Assembly: GCF_940807255.1 (NCBI RefSeq) | Contig: NZ_CALNWY010000017.1 | Location: forward strand, 21,337-85,336 | Direction: 5' to 3' | DNA from: Mixta sp. Marseille-Q2659 | Lineage (GTDB): Bacteria; Pseudomonadota; Gammaproteobacteria; Enterobacterales; Enterobacteriaceae | Length of the DNA stretch: 64,000 nucleotides | In this document: positions 16,200-26,564 of the stretch, in pieces | Numbering within the stretch: position 1 is the first letter of the stretch | Layout: the number at the start of each line of letters is the position of its first letter | Position numbers and translations under genes: made by a program | The notes under the pieces: model-generated | Databases searched by the model: none | What the model was told of the DNA's origin: nothing | The model's input: only the letters and a program-made list of their open reading frames with translations

Positions 16200-18857
16200 T
16201 TATAGCGCTTCGCTACGGCTAACGCGCTGGCCGTCCGGGCTGACGCTACGCACCTGAACCTCAGCATCTTTGCTTACAGCAGGCTTCTGGCGATCGTCAT
16301 AGCGCTGCCAGCGCTGTCCGCCGTCAAGCGAGTATTCAATAGCCAGCCCCGGCAGCGCGATATTCGCTTCCAGTTTGCCAGCGTTAACGCGTGCGCCCGG
16401 CACCGGTAAGCGATATGAAATACCGGCTTTATCCAGTTTTGCCAGTTCACGCTGCCCCAGCAAATTAGCAAAACGCTGCCAGTCGCGATTTAACGCATCC
16501 CGATCGACAAACTGCGTTACGCCGCCCGCATATTCACGACCGGGCTGATAATCCTGCTCCCAGGCAGCGCGATGCCATGCCCGTTCCGCCACCGTCATCA
16601 GGCGTGGATAAATCATGTATTCCATCTGCTCGTCGGTGCGGACGGTTTCGCTCCATAGCTGTGCCGATAAACCCCAGGCGCCAGGCCAGGCCTTATCGGA
16701 TCGGGCGATAAACAGGTTGCCGTCACGATCCACAGAGGTTTCTGCATTTTGCGGCAGGTTGTTCGGGGCGAAGCTGAACATTTTACGCTCGTCGCTAAAA
16801 CGGGTTCCCCAGTAATAGCCGCGCTCCAGCGGATTCACTTCATACGGGAAATCCATATAGACATAGTCCGGGTTGGAGATAACCACGTCGTAACCTTTAT
16901 TAGCCCAGTCGTTGGCGCTGTCAAAGCCGCCCCAGTAGAGCGTATCCCAGAAATTTACCGAGACTTTAGGCGTGGCAAAGGCGGCGGCATTGGCCGCATG
17001 TTTTACGCCATCCTGCCAGGCCTGCATGCGCCCAATGCCTTTTTCCTGCACTTTTTGGCTGACGGCCAGCGCGAATTTACTGGGAAGATGGTCCAGATCT
17101 TCCACCTCACCCGCTTTTATCATGGCCTGGCAAGCTGGCGATTTTTCCCATGGTAGATGCTCTTTGCTTTGATCGAGAATGCCAGTGCCGGGTTTAGGCT
17201 GATGAATATCACTATAGCCAGCGCCTAAACGAATATTTTTGGCCTCATCGCCGCCAAAATGCCAGGTCATTAGCGGTTGTCCCGCTTCGCTATGCATGGT
17301 CTGTATTTCACCGATCACCTTATCGACGAAGCGCAGCGAAGAGGAAAGGCAGGGATTGAGATAGCTGGCGCGATCGTAAAGCTGAACGGAAGTGGTATTA
17401 GAGGTATCTTGCGGATCGCGTAGCCGGTATTCCTCCGCTTCCTGCGGCTTGCCTGCTTTCATCAATCGTTGATAGCGTGCTTCCATTGAGATAACGGCGG
17501 CACGGGCATGAGCGGGCATATCAATTTCCGGGATCACTTCAATATGACGCGCCTGCGCATATTTTACGATATCGATATAATCCGTCCGGCTGAAAAAACC
17601 GCTGCCGTTATTATCGCTGAACGGCCCCGAGCCCAACTGCGGCAGCAGGCATTGCTGCTCAGTTAAATCGTGACAGCGACGGCTCCCCACCTCGGTTAAC
17701 TCCGGCAGGCCGGGAATTTCAATACGCCAGCCCTCATCATCGCTCAGGTGAAAATGGAACTTATTCATTTTCCAGGCTACCATTTGATCTAACATGCGCA
17801 GGACAGCCTGTTTGCTGTGAAAGTTGCGGGCAACATCCAGAAATGCACCGCGGTAAGCAAAGCGCGGCGCATCTTCAGCATTCAGCGTAGCAATAACCGG
17901 TTTTCCCTCCGCAGGCAGCAGTGAGGCGACCGACATCAACCCGTAAAACAGTCCGGCCCGATCGTAACCGGTAATAGTGATTTTATGCGGGCTTATCGCA
18001 AGTTGATAAGCGCCGCTAACGGCCCGATCGCCGTTAAATTTCGTCTGGTCGATAGTAGTATGCAGCGGGACGCCCGCCCGATTTTCCGTAACGCCCAGCA
18101 GAGCGAAACGCGCTTTGGCTACTTGTGCCTCATTATTTTTCATCGCCTGCAGGTCAAAGGCGATGCCGTGACTTAGATCGAGATCGTCTTTATGAATGGT
18201 CAGCTGTAATGGCGTTGGCGTGATTTGTCCGCGCAACCTTTCTGCTGCTAACGGAGCCGTATCACTGTTTTTAGCAAAGCGGCTGGCGGGCTGCATCAGA
18301 ATGTTTTTATCCTCTGCGGTGCGCCTCCAGTTATCGTTAAAAGGCGCGACAAACTGCGTTAAATCTTCCGTATCGGTGCTGGCAATAATGCGCGGCTCGG
18401 CCTGTTCTGCTGTGACATACCAGCGCGGCATCACGTCGGTAATAAATAGCTGCCAGTATTCATTGATCAGCGGGATCTCGATAGATTCCCCCGCGCCGAT
18501 GCCGGTAAATTTATCCGTCGGCTCCAGCCGGGTGAGATCGCCGGTAATGTGAGTGAGGCGGAAACGATCGTCATCGATCTTGAGCGTGGCGTGAACGTTG
18601 CTCATATAAATCGCCCAGTTACGGCTGGTTAACGCCGGGCCGTTGTTGGTCAAGGTAATAATGGCACGGTTACAGGAGGCCCAGTCGGCTCCCAACGCCG
18701 CACAGTCCGTGCCGTGCAGCGCCGCCTAGTTATCGGTAACCTGATAGCGCACGCCAAACTGACTTATCTGATCAACCACCTGCTGCGCCTGCATTGCAGA
18801 GCAGTTGCCTCCCATGAGCGCTGTAAGAATCAGCGTTGCCAGCGGTAGATTTTTCAT
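16200..18857 (-). pseudogene. chb: Chitobiase (GH20 N-acetyl-beta-glucosaminidase) interrupted by an in-frame amber codon
   Basis: The full frame from ATG 18857 to the stop at 16200 spans 886 codons, exactly fitting the 885-residue Serratia-type periplasmic chitobiase that splits chitobiose to GlcNAc. Codons 1-22 encode a signal peptide (MKNLPLATLILTALMGG, ending near CSAMQA). Codon 44 is TAG (18726-18728), just before the conserved DCAALGADWASCN. Everything after it is intact: an N-terminal carbohydrate-binding-like domain, the GH20 barrel with HFGGDE (Asp/Glu near 537/538) and a C-terminal domain. A restart at the TTG of codon 55 would give an 831-residue protein without a signal peptide. 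One substitution (or readthrough) separates it from function. It lies 113 bp after chiP. Confidence 0.92.
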
Positions 18858-18942
18858 GATTTCCCCTTAGTAGGTTATTGCCGCTTCCCTGCTCTCGCTT
18901 CGCCTGACCTGATTAACCTTAGCGATAACAGGTATGGCTGCT

Positions 18943-18966
18943 TCCGGGACAGCGCGCTATCCCGGA
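18943..18966 (-). other. Stem-loop between chiP and the chitobiase gene
   Basis: TCCGGGA and TCCCGGA form a 7-bp stem around a GC-rich loop, five bases beyond the chiP stop. No U-run follows on the transcribed strand, so it may be an mRNA-stabilising hairpin between cistrons. E. coli has the lipoprotein gene chiQ here; none is present. Confidence 0.5.
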
Positions 18967-18970
18967 CGGT

Positions 18971-20374
18971 TTAGAAAATGGTGAACGGCGCGATAACAAT
19001 AAACTTCACATCTTTTTCATCCTGGAAGATATTGCCGAAGCCGCCGCCGAAGCTGGGAATGTCGCTGTGATTGTCGTAACGCGTGAAATGGAGTTTGAAT
19101 AAGGTATCTTTTGCCCTGCCCTGCTGGACGGTATAAAGCAGGTCAAGATTCCAGGCGGATTCCCTGATGCGCTGCTGCTGATCCCATTGCGGATTGCTGC
19201 TGGGTTTGGCATCCCAGCCCCAGGCGTAGGAGGTACCTACCGTCCAGCCAGCCAGATCCCAGCCGCTCAGCTCATACATTACACCGGCAAACAGCGCCTT
19301 CTCGCCGTTAGCATTCCAGTCAGAGCGCGCATCCCACCAAATATCCAGACGACCGTTCGAACTGGCGTAAGAAGGCGTCATGCGCTGTAAGAAGAATCCC
19401 TGGTTGCCTTCCGCTTTGACCCAGGTTCCTTCGAGACGAAAATCAAAAGGCCCGTGGGTATAGCCAAACGTCAGCGCCTGAAGCCAGGCCAGACCGTCAT
19501 AAACATCATTGTTGTTGGCAGGGCCCCCGCTTTCACGATCGTGCGCACCGTAAAATTGGTAGCTGGTGCGTAAATCGTTATCGCCCAGCGGCATCGTCCA
19601 GGAGGCTTTGGCAAAATATTGATCCATATAGTCAGCGGCCTGGCCCCAGGAAGCTTCGAGGATTAGCTGGTTTTTAAAGTCATAGCGGGCGCCGATAGCA
19701 TGCAGCCAGGGAATGCCGGTTTTGCCGTCGGCCTTACGAAATTGATACATATGTCGATACCAGGGCGCTTTGTAGCGATCGCTCCAGATATAAGAGATAT
19801 CAAGCGCGCCCGCTTCAGCAAAGTCCTGCTGCATACCGACTTCCACCGCGCGATAGGTGCCGGGTAAAAAGCTCCAGTGCGGCGTCAGCAACGTCTGTCC
19901 CTGCGGCTGAAGATAGCCAGCGCGTAGCCAGTAATCGGTCACTTTCATTTTTAATGCTGCTTTATACAGGCTGGCGCCGCTGCGATCGCCGCCCCACTCT
20001 TCATCCCAACGATTACTGGCTTTACTGAAACCAATTTCATTAGGTGCCGCCGGACCGCTATTACTCATTTCCAGTGCGCCAAATACCGCCACATCCAGAC
20101 CAATAAAATCCGCCGCGTAGCCAGAGCTAAAATCGAGACTGCTATTAATTGTGGCATGATGCAAATTAGCCTGATATTGCCCATACTTTTCGCTGGCGGG
20201 CTCCAGATCTTTCCGATCGCGTTGACGCTGCCAGTAATAAAAACCTCCTTTTAAGGTGGAATCATTTATAAAACCAGCGGATTGAGCAGGCGGAATGATA
20301 ATAAAACCAGAAATTACCGTTATCAAAGAAACTGTGCAGCAAACGGCCTTACGCTTACCGGTTAAGGTGCGCAT
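18971..20374 (-). CDS. chiP: Chitoporin ChiP (OprD-type outer membrane channel)
   Basis: ChiP is the outer-membrane channel for chitooligosaccharides (E. coli ChiP/YbfM, 468 residues; here 467). From the ATG at 20374 the protein has a long basic-hydrophobic signal peptide ending near PPAQSAGF, then a beta-barrel typical of the OprD family and a C-terminal phenylalanine (IVIAPFTIF) as expected for BAM-dependent insertion. A further 34 upstream codons in frame are not conserved. The ribosome site AAGGA overlaps a predicted ChiX sRNA pairing site. With chiP intact and chitobiase broken, chitobiose could enter the periplasm without being cut there. Confidence 0.93.
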   Translation of the reverse strand: MRTLTGKRKAVCCTVSLITVISGFIIIPPAQSAGFINDSTLKGGFYYWQRQRDRKDLEPASEKYGQYQANLHHATINSSLDFSSGYAADFIGLDVAVFGALEMSNSGPAAPNEIGFSKASNRWDEEWGGDRSGASLYKAALKMKVTDYWLRAGYLQPQGQTLLTPHWSFLPGTYRAVEVGMQQDFAEAGALDISYIWSDRYKAPWYRHMYQFRKADGKTGIPWLHAIGARYDFKNQLILEASWGQAADYMDQYFAKASWTMPLGDNDLRTSYQFYGAHDRESGGPANNNDVYDGLAWLQALTFGYTHGPFDFRLEGTWVKAEGNQGFFLQRMTPSYASSNGRLDIWWDARSDWNANGEKALFAGVMYELSGWDLAGWTVGTSYAWGWDAKPSSNPQWDQQQRIRESAWNLDLLYTVQQGRAKDTLFKLHFTRYDNHSDIPSFGGGFGNIFQDEKDVKFIVIAPFTIF

Positions 20375-20377
20375 GAT

Positions 20378-20392
20378 AAATTCCTTTTTGAC
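20378..20392 (-). promoter_or_regulatory. Predicted ChiX sRNA pairing site over the chiP ribosome binding site
   Basis: On the mRNA strand the leader reads GTCAAAAAGGAATTT, differing by one base from the complement of the ChiX seed region as I remember it (GTCAAAGAGGAATTT). It covers the AAGGA Shine-Dalgarno, as in E. coli, where ChiX blocks chiP translation. Confidence 0.65.
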
Positions 20393-20688
20393 AAAAAATA
20401 AAAAATTAGAATAAGAACAACAAGGAGATAAACCGGGTAACAGCACAAGAATATTTTTCGCGTAGCGAATTATCAATAAGTACAGGCAGGTAATTTATTA
20501 TTTTATGACCGGGGGCACATAAAAAGAGAGAGGGATTAACAAATAAATAAATTCTAAACCATCCAGATATAAATATGATCGCGCTAATCTTTTTATTGAG
20601 TAAAAAACAAAAACAATAAAGTTAATTAGTGAATTAAGTGAATCTAATTACTCGTTTTAATAATGAGGAAACACAAAAGTTATTTTTA

Positions 20689-20720
20689 TTTCCGGGGCGA
20701 ACACGTAGGCGCCCCGGAAA
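20689..20720 (-). terminator. Terminator-like hairpin after the Mtr-like permease gene
   Basis: A perfect 11-bp stem (TTTCCGGGGCG / CGCCCCGGAAA) around a 10-base loop, seven bases after the permease stop. The following bases on the minus strand are A/T-rich but not a pure U-run. Confidence 0.65.
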
Positions 20721-20726
20721 TGTTAT

Positions 20727-21977
20727 TTAACGCGCATAAACCGGCAGCAGATCAGCATAGCTGAGCAGAGAAACCACAATATTCAACGCTGCAAACAGCA
20801 AGACCAGCAGAATCGGAAACAGGCCCCCTTTTAACCGCCATCCCTGCGCATCGGGAAAACGCTGTCTGGCGCGCGCGACCAACAGCGCTGGCGTAATAAC
20901 GGCCCAGACTGTGGCAGCCAGACCGGCGTAACCAATAGCGATCAGAAAGCCATTGGGCCAGATAAGCGCGGCGGAAAGTGGAATAAAGAATGTGATAAAG
21001 GTCGTTTTTAATCTTCCGGTGCCGCTGTTATCAAGCTTTAGCAAATCAGCCAGGTAATCGAACAGGCCCAGCGTCACGCCCAGGAAAGAACTGGCAACGG
21101 CAAAGGTGGAAAAAATAGTAAGCAGAACGCTAAGCGAGGCGTTTTGTAACAGGTTGCCTAAGGCATCCACCAGTGCGTCAATATTGCCGCCGCGTTGGGC
21201 AATGGCGATAAAGTCCCCACGGGGAATATTGCCCATGGTGCCGATAATCCATACCAGATAGATCGCCAGCGCCGCCAGGGTTCCCAGCAGCAAACAGCGC
21301 GCAACCTTTTTGCCATCGCGCTGGTAATAGCCAATTAGCCCGGAAATATTCCCATGATAACCAAAGGAAGCCAGGCAAAAGGGAATAACCATCCAGCCAT
21401 AACGCAAATAATGGCTCTCCGTACCGCCCGTATCAAATAACAAGGCAGGTTTGACGTGACCGAGCAGTCCACCAAACAGCAGGAAGAAAGTAATGACCTT
21501 CGCACCAAGAAAAATTAGCGTTACGCGACTAACAACCGCCGTTCCCAGCCAGACGAACAGCGCGACCAGCAGCGTAAAGCCGAGTCCGGCAATACGGGCA
21601 GAAACCGGCAGCGACAGCGCGGCAAAAGTATGCTGTAAGATGGCGCCGCTGGCGGAGATATAGGCATAGGTTAAAATTCCCAGCACAAACGCGATGGAGG
21701 CGCCATTCAGCCAGTTCCAGCGACGCCCCAGCAGATCGCGCGTGAGCGTATCGAAGCCGGCGCCGCCGGGGTAATGCAGGCTGGCTTCAAGAAACATCAG
21801 CCCCGACAGCAGCATGCAAAGCCAGGTTAATAACAAAATGGCTGCTGACCAGCTGAACCAGGCGCCGGACATCACCACCGGCAGAGAAAACATTCCGGCC
21901 CCGACAACCGTGCCGGTAATAATTAATGTTCCCCATAACACCGAGGGAAGTTTGCTGGCGGAAACCGCTGTTTCCAT
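20727..21977 (-). CDS. mtr: Aromatic amino acid permease, Mtr-like (HAAAP family)
   Basis: A 416-residue membrane protein with eleven probable transmembrane segments. It closely resembles E. coli Mtr (414 residues), the high-affinity tryptophan/proton symporter: [23 protein letters not shown] near the N-terminus, [11 protein letters not shown] in the middle, and [19 protein letters not shown] and [18 protein letters not shown] later. TnaB-like or TyrP-like specificity cannot be excluded, but the similarity is strongest to Mtr. E. coli mtr is elsewhere on the chromosome, so its place between chiP and glnS is lineage-specific. A TrpR-operator-like sequence lies about 100 bp upstream. Confidence 0.85.
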   Translation of the reverse strand: METAVSASKLPSVLWGTLIITGTVVGAGMFSLPVVMSGAWFSWSAAILLLTWLCMLLSGLMFLEASLHYPGGAGFDTLTRDLLGRRWNWLNGASIAFVLGILTYAYISASGAILQHTFAALSLPVSARIAGLGFTLLVALFVWLGTAVVSRVTLIFLGAKVITFFLLFGGLLGHVKPALLFDTGGTESHYLRYGWMVIPFCLASFGYHGNISGLIGYYQRDGKKVARCLLLGTLAALAIYLVWIIGTMGNIPRGDFIAIAQRGGNIDALVDALGNLLQNASLSVLLTIFSTFAVASSFLGVTLGLFDYLADLLKLDNSGTGRLKTTFITFFIPLSAALIWPNGFLIAIGYAGLAATVWAVITPALLVARARQRFPDAQGWRLKGGLFPILLVLLFAALNIVVSLLSYADLLPVYAR

Positions 21978-22077
21978 AACGCGTCCTTAGAATGATATAT
22001 GTACATTTTATGTTCAAATGGCGCACTATTCGGCAGAGCGCCTGATAAGGCAGATATTCTACCTCAGAATGAACTCA

Positions 22078-22099
22078 TGAACTAGTACACAACTACTGA
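22078..22099 (-). promoter_or_regulatory. Candidate TrpR operator upstream of mtr
   Basis: The half-site GAACTAGT is exact for the trp operator and 15 of 22 positions match the trpEDCBA operator overall. A possible -10 TAGAAT follows about 20 bp downstream on the minus strand, so the site would overlap the -35 region. The second half-site is degenerate. Confidence 0.35.
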
Positions 22100-22160
22100 G
22101 CGGTAAGCATTTGCATCTCGTCAGGCTGCTGTTATCAGGAAAATCGCCTGGGTGGGCTGG

Positions 22161-22290
22161 AAATAACTCAACAGCAAGTATGGGTTTATTCAGTAAGTAA
22201 CGGATTTAGAAAAAAGAATGGAAGCCGAGAAAAATAGCTAAACAGCAAACACAGGTTTATTCAGTAATGATCGGCTTTAGCAGAAAAATG
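22161..22290. repeat. Two imperfect ~58-bp tandem direct repeats
   Basis: 22161-22220 and 22233-22290 share the blocks AACAGCAA, GGTTTATTCAGTAA, GG-TTTAG and AAAA-ATG in the same order and spacing, with a period of about 71 bp. No gene overlaps them and I do not recognise the family. Confidence 0.75.
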
Positions 22291-22333
22291 TGGGGATTAC
22301 TGAAAGGCTGTCTGGTGAATAACCGCAGACGAT

Positions 22334-22364
22334 AAAAAAGGCGACTCGCTGAGCCGCCTTTTTT
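22334..22364 (-). terminator. Terminator of glnS
   Basis: Stem AAAAAAGGCG / CGCCTTTTTT with an 11-base loop lies 13 bp beyond the glnS stop and is symmetric enough to work in both directions. Confidence 0.85.
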
Positions 22365-22376
22365 CATCATTGTGGC

Positions 22377-24044
22377 TTACTCGCCGCTTTTAGCCCAGGT
22401 GTCGCGCAGGCCAACGGTACGGTTAAAGACCAGATGCTGCGGGCTGGAGTAAACGCTGTCGGCGCAGAAGTAACCTTCGCGTTCAAACTGGTAAGGCGAA
22501 GTCGCTTCCGCCTGTTTCAGGCCCGGCTCGACAAAGCCTTGTTTGATCACCAGTGATTCCGGGTTGATGGTCGCCAGGAAATCCTCTGCCGCGCCCGGAT
22601 TCGGCACGCTAAACAGACGGTCATAAAGACGGAACTCCGCCGGAACCGCATGCTCGGCGGAAACCCAGTGAATTACGCCTTTTACCTTGCGTCCGTCAGC
22701 CGGATCTTTGCTCAGCGTATCCACGTCGCAGGTACAGAAAATGCAGGTAATGTTGCCTGCTTCATCTTTTGCCACGCGCTCAGCACGGATCACATAGGCG
22801 TTACGCAGACGAACCTCTTTACCCAGCACCAGACGTTTGTACTGTTTATTCGCTTCTTCGCGGAAATCGGCGCGATCGATCCAGATCTCGCGGCTGAACG
22901 GCACGGAACGCGTCCCCATTTCCGGCTTGTTCGGATGGTTCGGCATGCTGATCATCTCTTCATGACCGGCAGGCAGGTTTTCAATCACGATTTTCAGCGG
23001 ATCGAGAACGGCCATCGCACGCGGTGCGTTTTCGTTCAGGTCGTCACGAATACAGGATTCCAGCGCGGCCATTTCCACGATGTTATCCTGCTTGGTTACA
23101 CCAATGCGGCGGCAGAAATCGCGAATAGAAGCGGCGGTATAACCACGGCGGCGCAGACCGGAAACGGTCAGCATGCGCGGATCGTCCCATCCTTCCACTA
23201 CTTTCTCGGTTACCAGCAGGTTCAGCTTACGCTTGGACATGATGGCGTACTCAAGATTCAGACGAGAAAACTCGTACTGACGCGGATGCACAGGAATGGA
23301 GATGTTATCCAGTACCCAGTCGTAAAGGCGGCGGTTATCCTGGAACTCCAGCGTACAAAGCGAATGGGTAATCCCTTCCAGCGCATCGGAAATGCAGTGG
23401 GTAAAATCGTACATCGGATAGATGCACCACTTATTGCCGGTCTGATGATGCTCGGCAAATTTAACGCGGTACAGTACCGGATCGCGCATAACGATAAAGT
23501 TGGATGCCATGTCGATTTTCGCGCGCAGGCAGGCAGCGCCTTCGGCAAATTCGCCGTTACGCATTTTCTCAAACAGCGCCAGGTTCTCTTCCACGCTGCG
23601 ATCGCGATAAGGGCTGTTTTTGCCCGGCGAGGTCAGCGTGCCGCGATATTCGCGAATCTGCTCCGGCGACAGCTCATCAACATAGGCCAGGCCTTTATTG
23701 ATCAGTTCGATGGCGTACTGATAGAGCTGGTCAAAGTAGTTAGAGGAGTAACGAACTTCACCACTCCACTGGAAGCCCAGCCATTGCACGTCACGCTTGA
23801 TGGATTCGACATATTCAATGTCTTCTTTTGCCGGGTTGGTATCGTCAAAACGCAGGTTGCATTCGCCCTGGTAATCTTGTGCGATGCCGAAATTCAGGCA
23901 GATCGATTTTGCGTGTCCAATATGCAGATAGCCGTTTGGCTCCGGTGGAAAACGGGTATGCACACTGCTGTGCTTACCGCTCGCCAAATCTTCGTCAATG
24001 ATCTGACGAATAAAATTAGTTGGGCGGGCTTCAGCCTCACTCAT
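22377..24044 (-). CDS. glnS: Glutaminyl-tRNA synthetase
   Basis: GlnS charges tRNA-Gln with glutamine. The 555-residue protein (E. coli 554) is a class I synthetase with [15 protein letters not shown] as the HIGH motif near residue 34 and VMSKRKL/IMSKRKL as the KMSKS-type loop, followed by the beta-barrel anticodon-binding region. The ATG at 24044 ([14 protein letters not shown]) matches the E. coli start; 23 additional upstream codons are in frame but unrelated. Its four cognate tRNA-Gln genes lie about 8 kb away in the same window. Confidence 0.98.
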   Translation of the reverse strand: MSEAEARPTNFIRQIIDEDLASGKHSSVHTRFPPEPNGYLHIGHAKSICLNFGIAQDYQGECNLRFDDTNPAKEDIEYVESIKRDVQWLGFQWSGEVRYSSNYFDQLYQYAIELINKGLAYVDELSPEQIREYRGTLTSPGKNSPYRDRSVEENLALFEKMRNGEFAEGAACLRAKIDMASNFIVMRDPVLYRVKFAEHHQTGNKWCIYPMYDFTHCISDALEGITHSLCTLEFQDNRRLYDWVLDNISIPVHPRQYEFSRLNLEYAIMSKRKLNLLVTEKVVEGWDDPRMLTVSGLRRRGYTAASIRDFCRRIGVTKQDNIVEMAALESCIRDDLNENAPRAMAVLDPLKIVIENLPAGHEEMISMPNHPNKPEMGTRSVPFSREIWIDRADFREEANKQYKRLVLGKEVRLRNAYVIRAERVAKDEAGNITCIFCTCDVDTLSKDPADGRKVKGVIHWVSAEHAVPAEFRLYDRLFSVPNPGAAEDFLATINPESLVIKQGFVEPGLKQAEATSPYQFEREGYFCADSVYSSPQHLVFNRTVGLRDTWAKSGE

Positions 24045-24148
24045 CACTGTATCCTCAACACGAAATGTCTGGTCGTTATAACCACGAAATGACGGATATG
24101 ATCCACAAAGCACGCAAGGGAAACAACCGTTTGTTAGTTGTGAGGCAG

Positions 24149-24175
24149 AAAAAAGGCAGGAATCGCTTCCTGCCT
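24149..24175 (-). terminator. Terminator of nagE
   Basis: A perfect 9-bp stem (AGGCAGGAA / TTCCTGCCT) with a tetraloop, followed on the minus strand by six T. Confidence 0.9.
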
Positions 24176-24199
24176 GGAGAGGTTTAACGCAAAGGGACG

Positions 24200-26233
24200 T
24201 TATTTGCGGATTTCGTACAGTTTGCTTTCGCCTGCAACCACCGTGCCCGTTGCCAGTAATGTCACACCGGTAAAATCATCGATATTGCTGACCACTACCG
24301 GACTGATCATCGAGCGGGCATTGGCGTTCAAAAAGTCGAGATCCATTTCCAGCACCGGCTGGCCCGCGCTGACGGTCGCCCCCTCTTCCACCAGCCGCGA
24401 GAAACCTTTACCACCCAGCGCAACGGTATCCAGTCCCATATGCACGACGATCTCTACGCCGTCCGCCGTTTCCAGACAGAAGGCGTGGTTGGTATTAAAG
24501 ATTTTTACCAGCGTACCGGCAACAGGTGCGACTACCGTCTTACCGGTCGGTTTAATCGCTACACCATCGCCTACCGCTTTGCTGGCAAAGGCTTCATCCG
24601 GCACCTGCTCAATCGGGACGATTTCACCGCTGACCGGCGACAGCAACGTGGCAAAGACCACCTGAGAAGCTGACGGCACAGCGTTACTGACGGGCGCTAC
24701 GGCGGGGGCCGGCGCAGCGACAGAGGATGCCGCAACCGGTCCTTTTGCCAGCACGTTTTTCATGGCCGATGCGATCGATTCTGCCCGTGTACCGATGATA
24801 ATCTGCACACTCTGTTTGTTAAGACGAATGACGCCGGATGCGCCCAGGCGTTTGGCCAGACTCTCGTTCAGCATATCACTGTCTTTAACGTTCAGGCGCA
24901 GGCGGGTGATACAGGCATCAATGTGCGTCAGATTGTCCGAGCCGCCTACCGCGCTGATATAACGGCGCGCCAGCGATTCAGTTTCCGATTCGCCCTGTAC
25001 GTTATGTTCGACATTCACGTCATAGCCATCGCTTTCATCACCGGAGACCGACAGCTCACGGCCCGGCGTCATCAGGTTGAATCTTTTGATGGTAAAACGG
25101 AACACCAGATAATAGAGCGCGAAGAACACCAGACCCTGCGGGATCAGCATATACCAGTGTGTGGCCAGCGGGTTACGCGACTGAAGCGCCATATCTACCA
25201 GACCTGCGCTGAAGCCGAAGCCGGAAATCCACTGCATGCTGGCGGAGATATAGACGGAAATACCGGTCAGCACCGCGTGGATAAAGTAAAGCACCGGTGC
25301 GACGAACATAAAGGAGAACTCTAACGGTTCGGTAATGCCGGTAAAAAATGCTGCAAACGCCGCCGCAATCATGATGCCGCCCACTTTCGCGCGGTTTTCC
25401 GGTCGTGCGCACTGATAGATAGCCAGCGCCGCGCCCGGCAGACCAAACATCATAATCGGGAAGAAGCCCGCCTGATATTGTCCGGTTACGCCTACAGTCG
25501 CTTTGCCGCTAAGGATGGACTGCGCGCCGCCGAGGAAGTTAGGAATATCGTTAATGCCAGCCACGTCGAACCAGAAAACCGAGTTCAGCGCATGATGCAG
25601 GCCAACCGGAATCAGCAGACGGTTAAAGAAGGCGTAAACGCCTGCGCCGACGGAACCCAGTTTCTGAATATGCTCGCCGAAGTTAACCAGCGCGTTAAAA
25701 ATAACCGGCCAGACATACATCAGGATGAAGGCGATCAGAATCATCAGGAAGGAGACCAGGATTGGCACCAGCCTGCGTCCGCTAAAGAAGGAGAGTGCTT
25801 TCGGCAGCTCGATATGGCTAAAGCGGTTATAGACCTCGGCCGAGAGAATACCGACCAGGATGCCGACAAACTGGTTATCGATTTTGCCAAACGCAGCCGG
25901 AACCTGCTCCAGCGGAATTTTTTGAATCATGGCGACTGCCGCTGGCGAACAGAGCGTGGTCACGACCAAAAAACCGACGAAGCCGGAAAGCGCTGCGGCG
26001 CCGTCTTTATCTTTCGACATGCCGTAAGCAATACCGACGGCAAACAGCGCCGGCATATGTTCAATAATGGCACCGCCTGATTTAATCAATAACGCCGCCA
26101 GTGCATTGCCCGCTCCCCAACTATCTGGATCGAGCCAGTAACCGACGCCCATTAAGATCGCGGCTGCGGGTAGCGTTGCCACAGGCACCATTAGCGCCCG
26201 GCCTACCTTTTGCAAATAACTGAGAATATTCAC
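24200..26233 (-). CDS. nagE: PTS N-acetylglucosamine permease, EIICBA
   Basis: NagE imports and phosphorylates GlcNAc. The order is EIIC (about 1-385, eight to ten membrane segments, [13 protein letters not shown]), EIIB (about 415-500, phosphorylated Cys441 in DACITRLRL) and EIIA (about 525-677, His583 in NTNHAFC and phosphoacceptor His598 in VVHMG), joined by an Ala/Pro-rich linker. At 677 residues it is about 30 longer than E. coli NagE. Its EIIC opens [20 protein letters not shown], unlike the shorter E. coli version. The start is GTG with a GGGGGA ribosome site, as in E. coli. It is divergent from nagBAC. Confidence 0.95.
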   Translation of the reverse strand: MNILSYLQKVGRALMVPVATLPAAAILMGVGYWLDPDSWGAGNALAALLIKSGGAIIEHMPALFAVGIAYGMSKDKDGAAALSGFVGFLVVTTLCSPAAVAMIQKIPLEQVPAAFGKIDNQFVGILVGILSAEVYNRFSHIELPKALSFFSGRRLVPILVSFLMILIAFILMYVWPVIFNALVNFGEHIQKLGSVGAGVYAFFNRLLIPVGLHHALNSVFWFDVAGINDIPNFLGGAQSILSGKATVGVTGQYQAGFFPIMMFGLPGAALAIYQCARPENRAKVGGIMIAAAFAAFFTGITEPLEFSFMFVAPVLYFIHAVLTGISVYISASMQWISGFGFSAGLVDMALQSRNPLATHWYMLIPQGLVFFALYYLVFRFTIKRFNLMTPGRELSVSGDESDGYDVNVEHNVQGESETESLARRYISAVGGSDNLTHIDACITRLRLNVKDSDMLNESLAKRLGASGVIRLNKQSVQIIIGTRAESIASAMKNVLAKGPVAASSVAAPAPAVAPVSNAVPSASQVVFATLLSPVSGEIVPIEQVPDEAFASKAVGDGVAIKPTGKTVVAPVAGTLVKIFNTNHAFCLETADGVEIVVHMGLDTVALGGKGFSRLVEEGATVSAGQPVLEMDLDFLNANARSMISPVVVSNIDDFTGVTLLATGTVVAGESKLYEIRK

Positions 26234-26341
26234 TCATTTCCCCCTGTGAGAATCAAAAAGGCGTCTGAAGCTGTTACTTTTATTATCACATTCCTCAGAT
26301 AACCTGACGAAAGTACAGCATGCGCAGCAGTGTAAAAAGAA

Positions 26342-26364
26342 TTTAATTCGCTTCGCAAATTAAA
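26342..26364. promoter_or_regulatory. NagC operator between nagE and nagB
   Basis: A 23-bp near-perfect palindrome: arms TTTAATT and AATTAAA around the core CGCTTCGCA. AT arms flanking a CG-rich centre are typical of NagC sites. Confidence 0.75.
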
Positions 26365-26375
26365 AGCGTTCTGTA

Positions 26376-26391
26376 TGTGACTTTTGTCACC
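26376..26391. promoter_or_regulatory. CRP-cAMP binding site
   Basis: TGTGA-CTTTTG-TCACC matches the TGTGA-N6-TCACA consensus at nine of ten positions and sits 11 bp from the NagC palindrome. Confidence 0.8.
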
Positions 26392-26564
26392 TAAAACTTA
26401 TTTGGGCCTAACGTGACGCTGGCTATCTGTTTTGACTTATTTTATGATCCAAAATATGCGGACGGTGATGCTTCTGCTGTCAGAGCCACTAGGCCAAACT
26501 ACGCTTAGCTATGCGGCTAATCCCGTCCATTACCGGTTTGAATACTGCTTAAACGAGGTAAAAA

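Larger units (their letters stand above)
20375..20726. other. AT-rich chiP promoter region
   Basis: This 352-bp stretch is markedly AT-rich and has no gene. It includes the chiP leader, an interrupted palindrome TTAATT-AGTG-AATTAA (20622-20637) that might be an operator, and at its far end the terminator of the Mtr-like permease. No clear NagC or CRP consensus was found, although E. coli chiP is NagC-controlled. Confidence 0.5.
21978..22376. other. mtr-glnS intergenic region with regulatory and repeat sequences
   Basis: The 399 bp between the Mtr-like gene and glnS contain no coding frame I can support. They hold a TrpR-like site (22078-22099), an A/T inverted repeat TGAACAT-AAA-ATGTACA close to the permease start, two imperfect direct repeats (22161-22290) and the glnS terminator. 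Confidence 0.6.
26234..26564. other. Divergent nagE/nagB control region
   Basis: The 331 bp contain no gene. They include a strong NagC-type palindrome (26342-26364), a CRP site (26376-26391) and a TTGACT hexamer at 26432-26437 that may be the nagB -35, with TATGCG 17 bp later. The layout matches E. coli, where NagC loops between operators and CRP activates both sides. Confidence 0.7.

Noticed and set aside
22650..24092. 480-codon open frame antisense to glnS
   Set aside because: It mirrors the glnS codons exactly, has no ribosome site or recognisable domain, and glnS on the other strand is certain.
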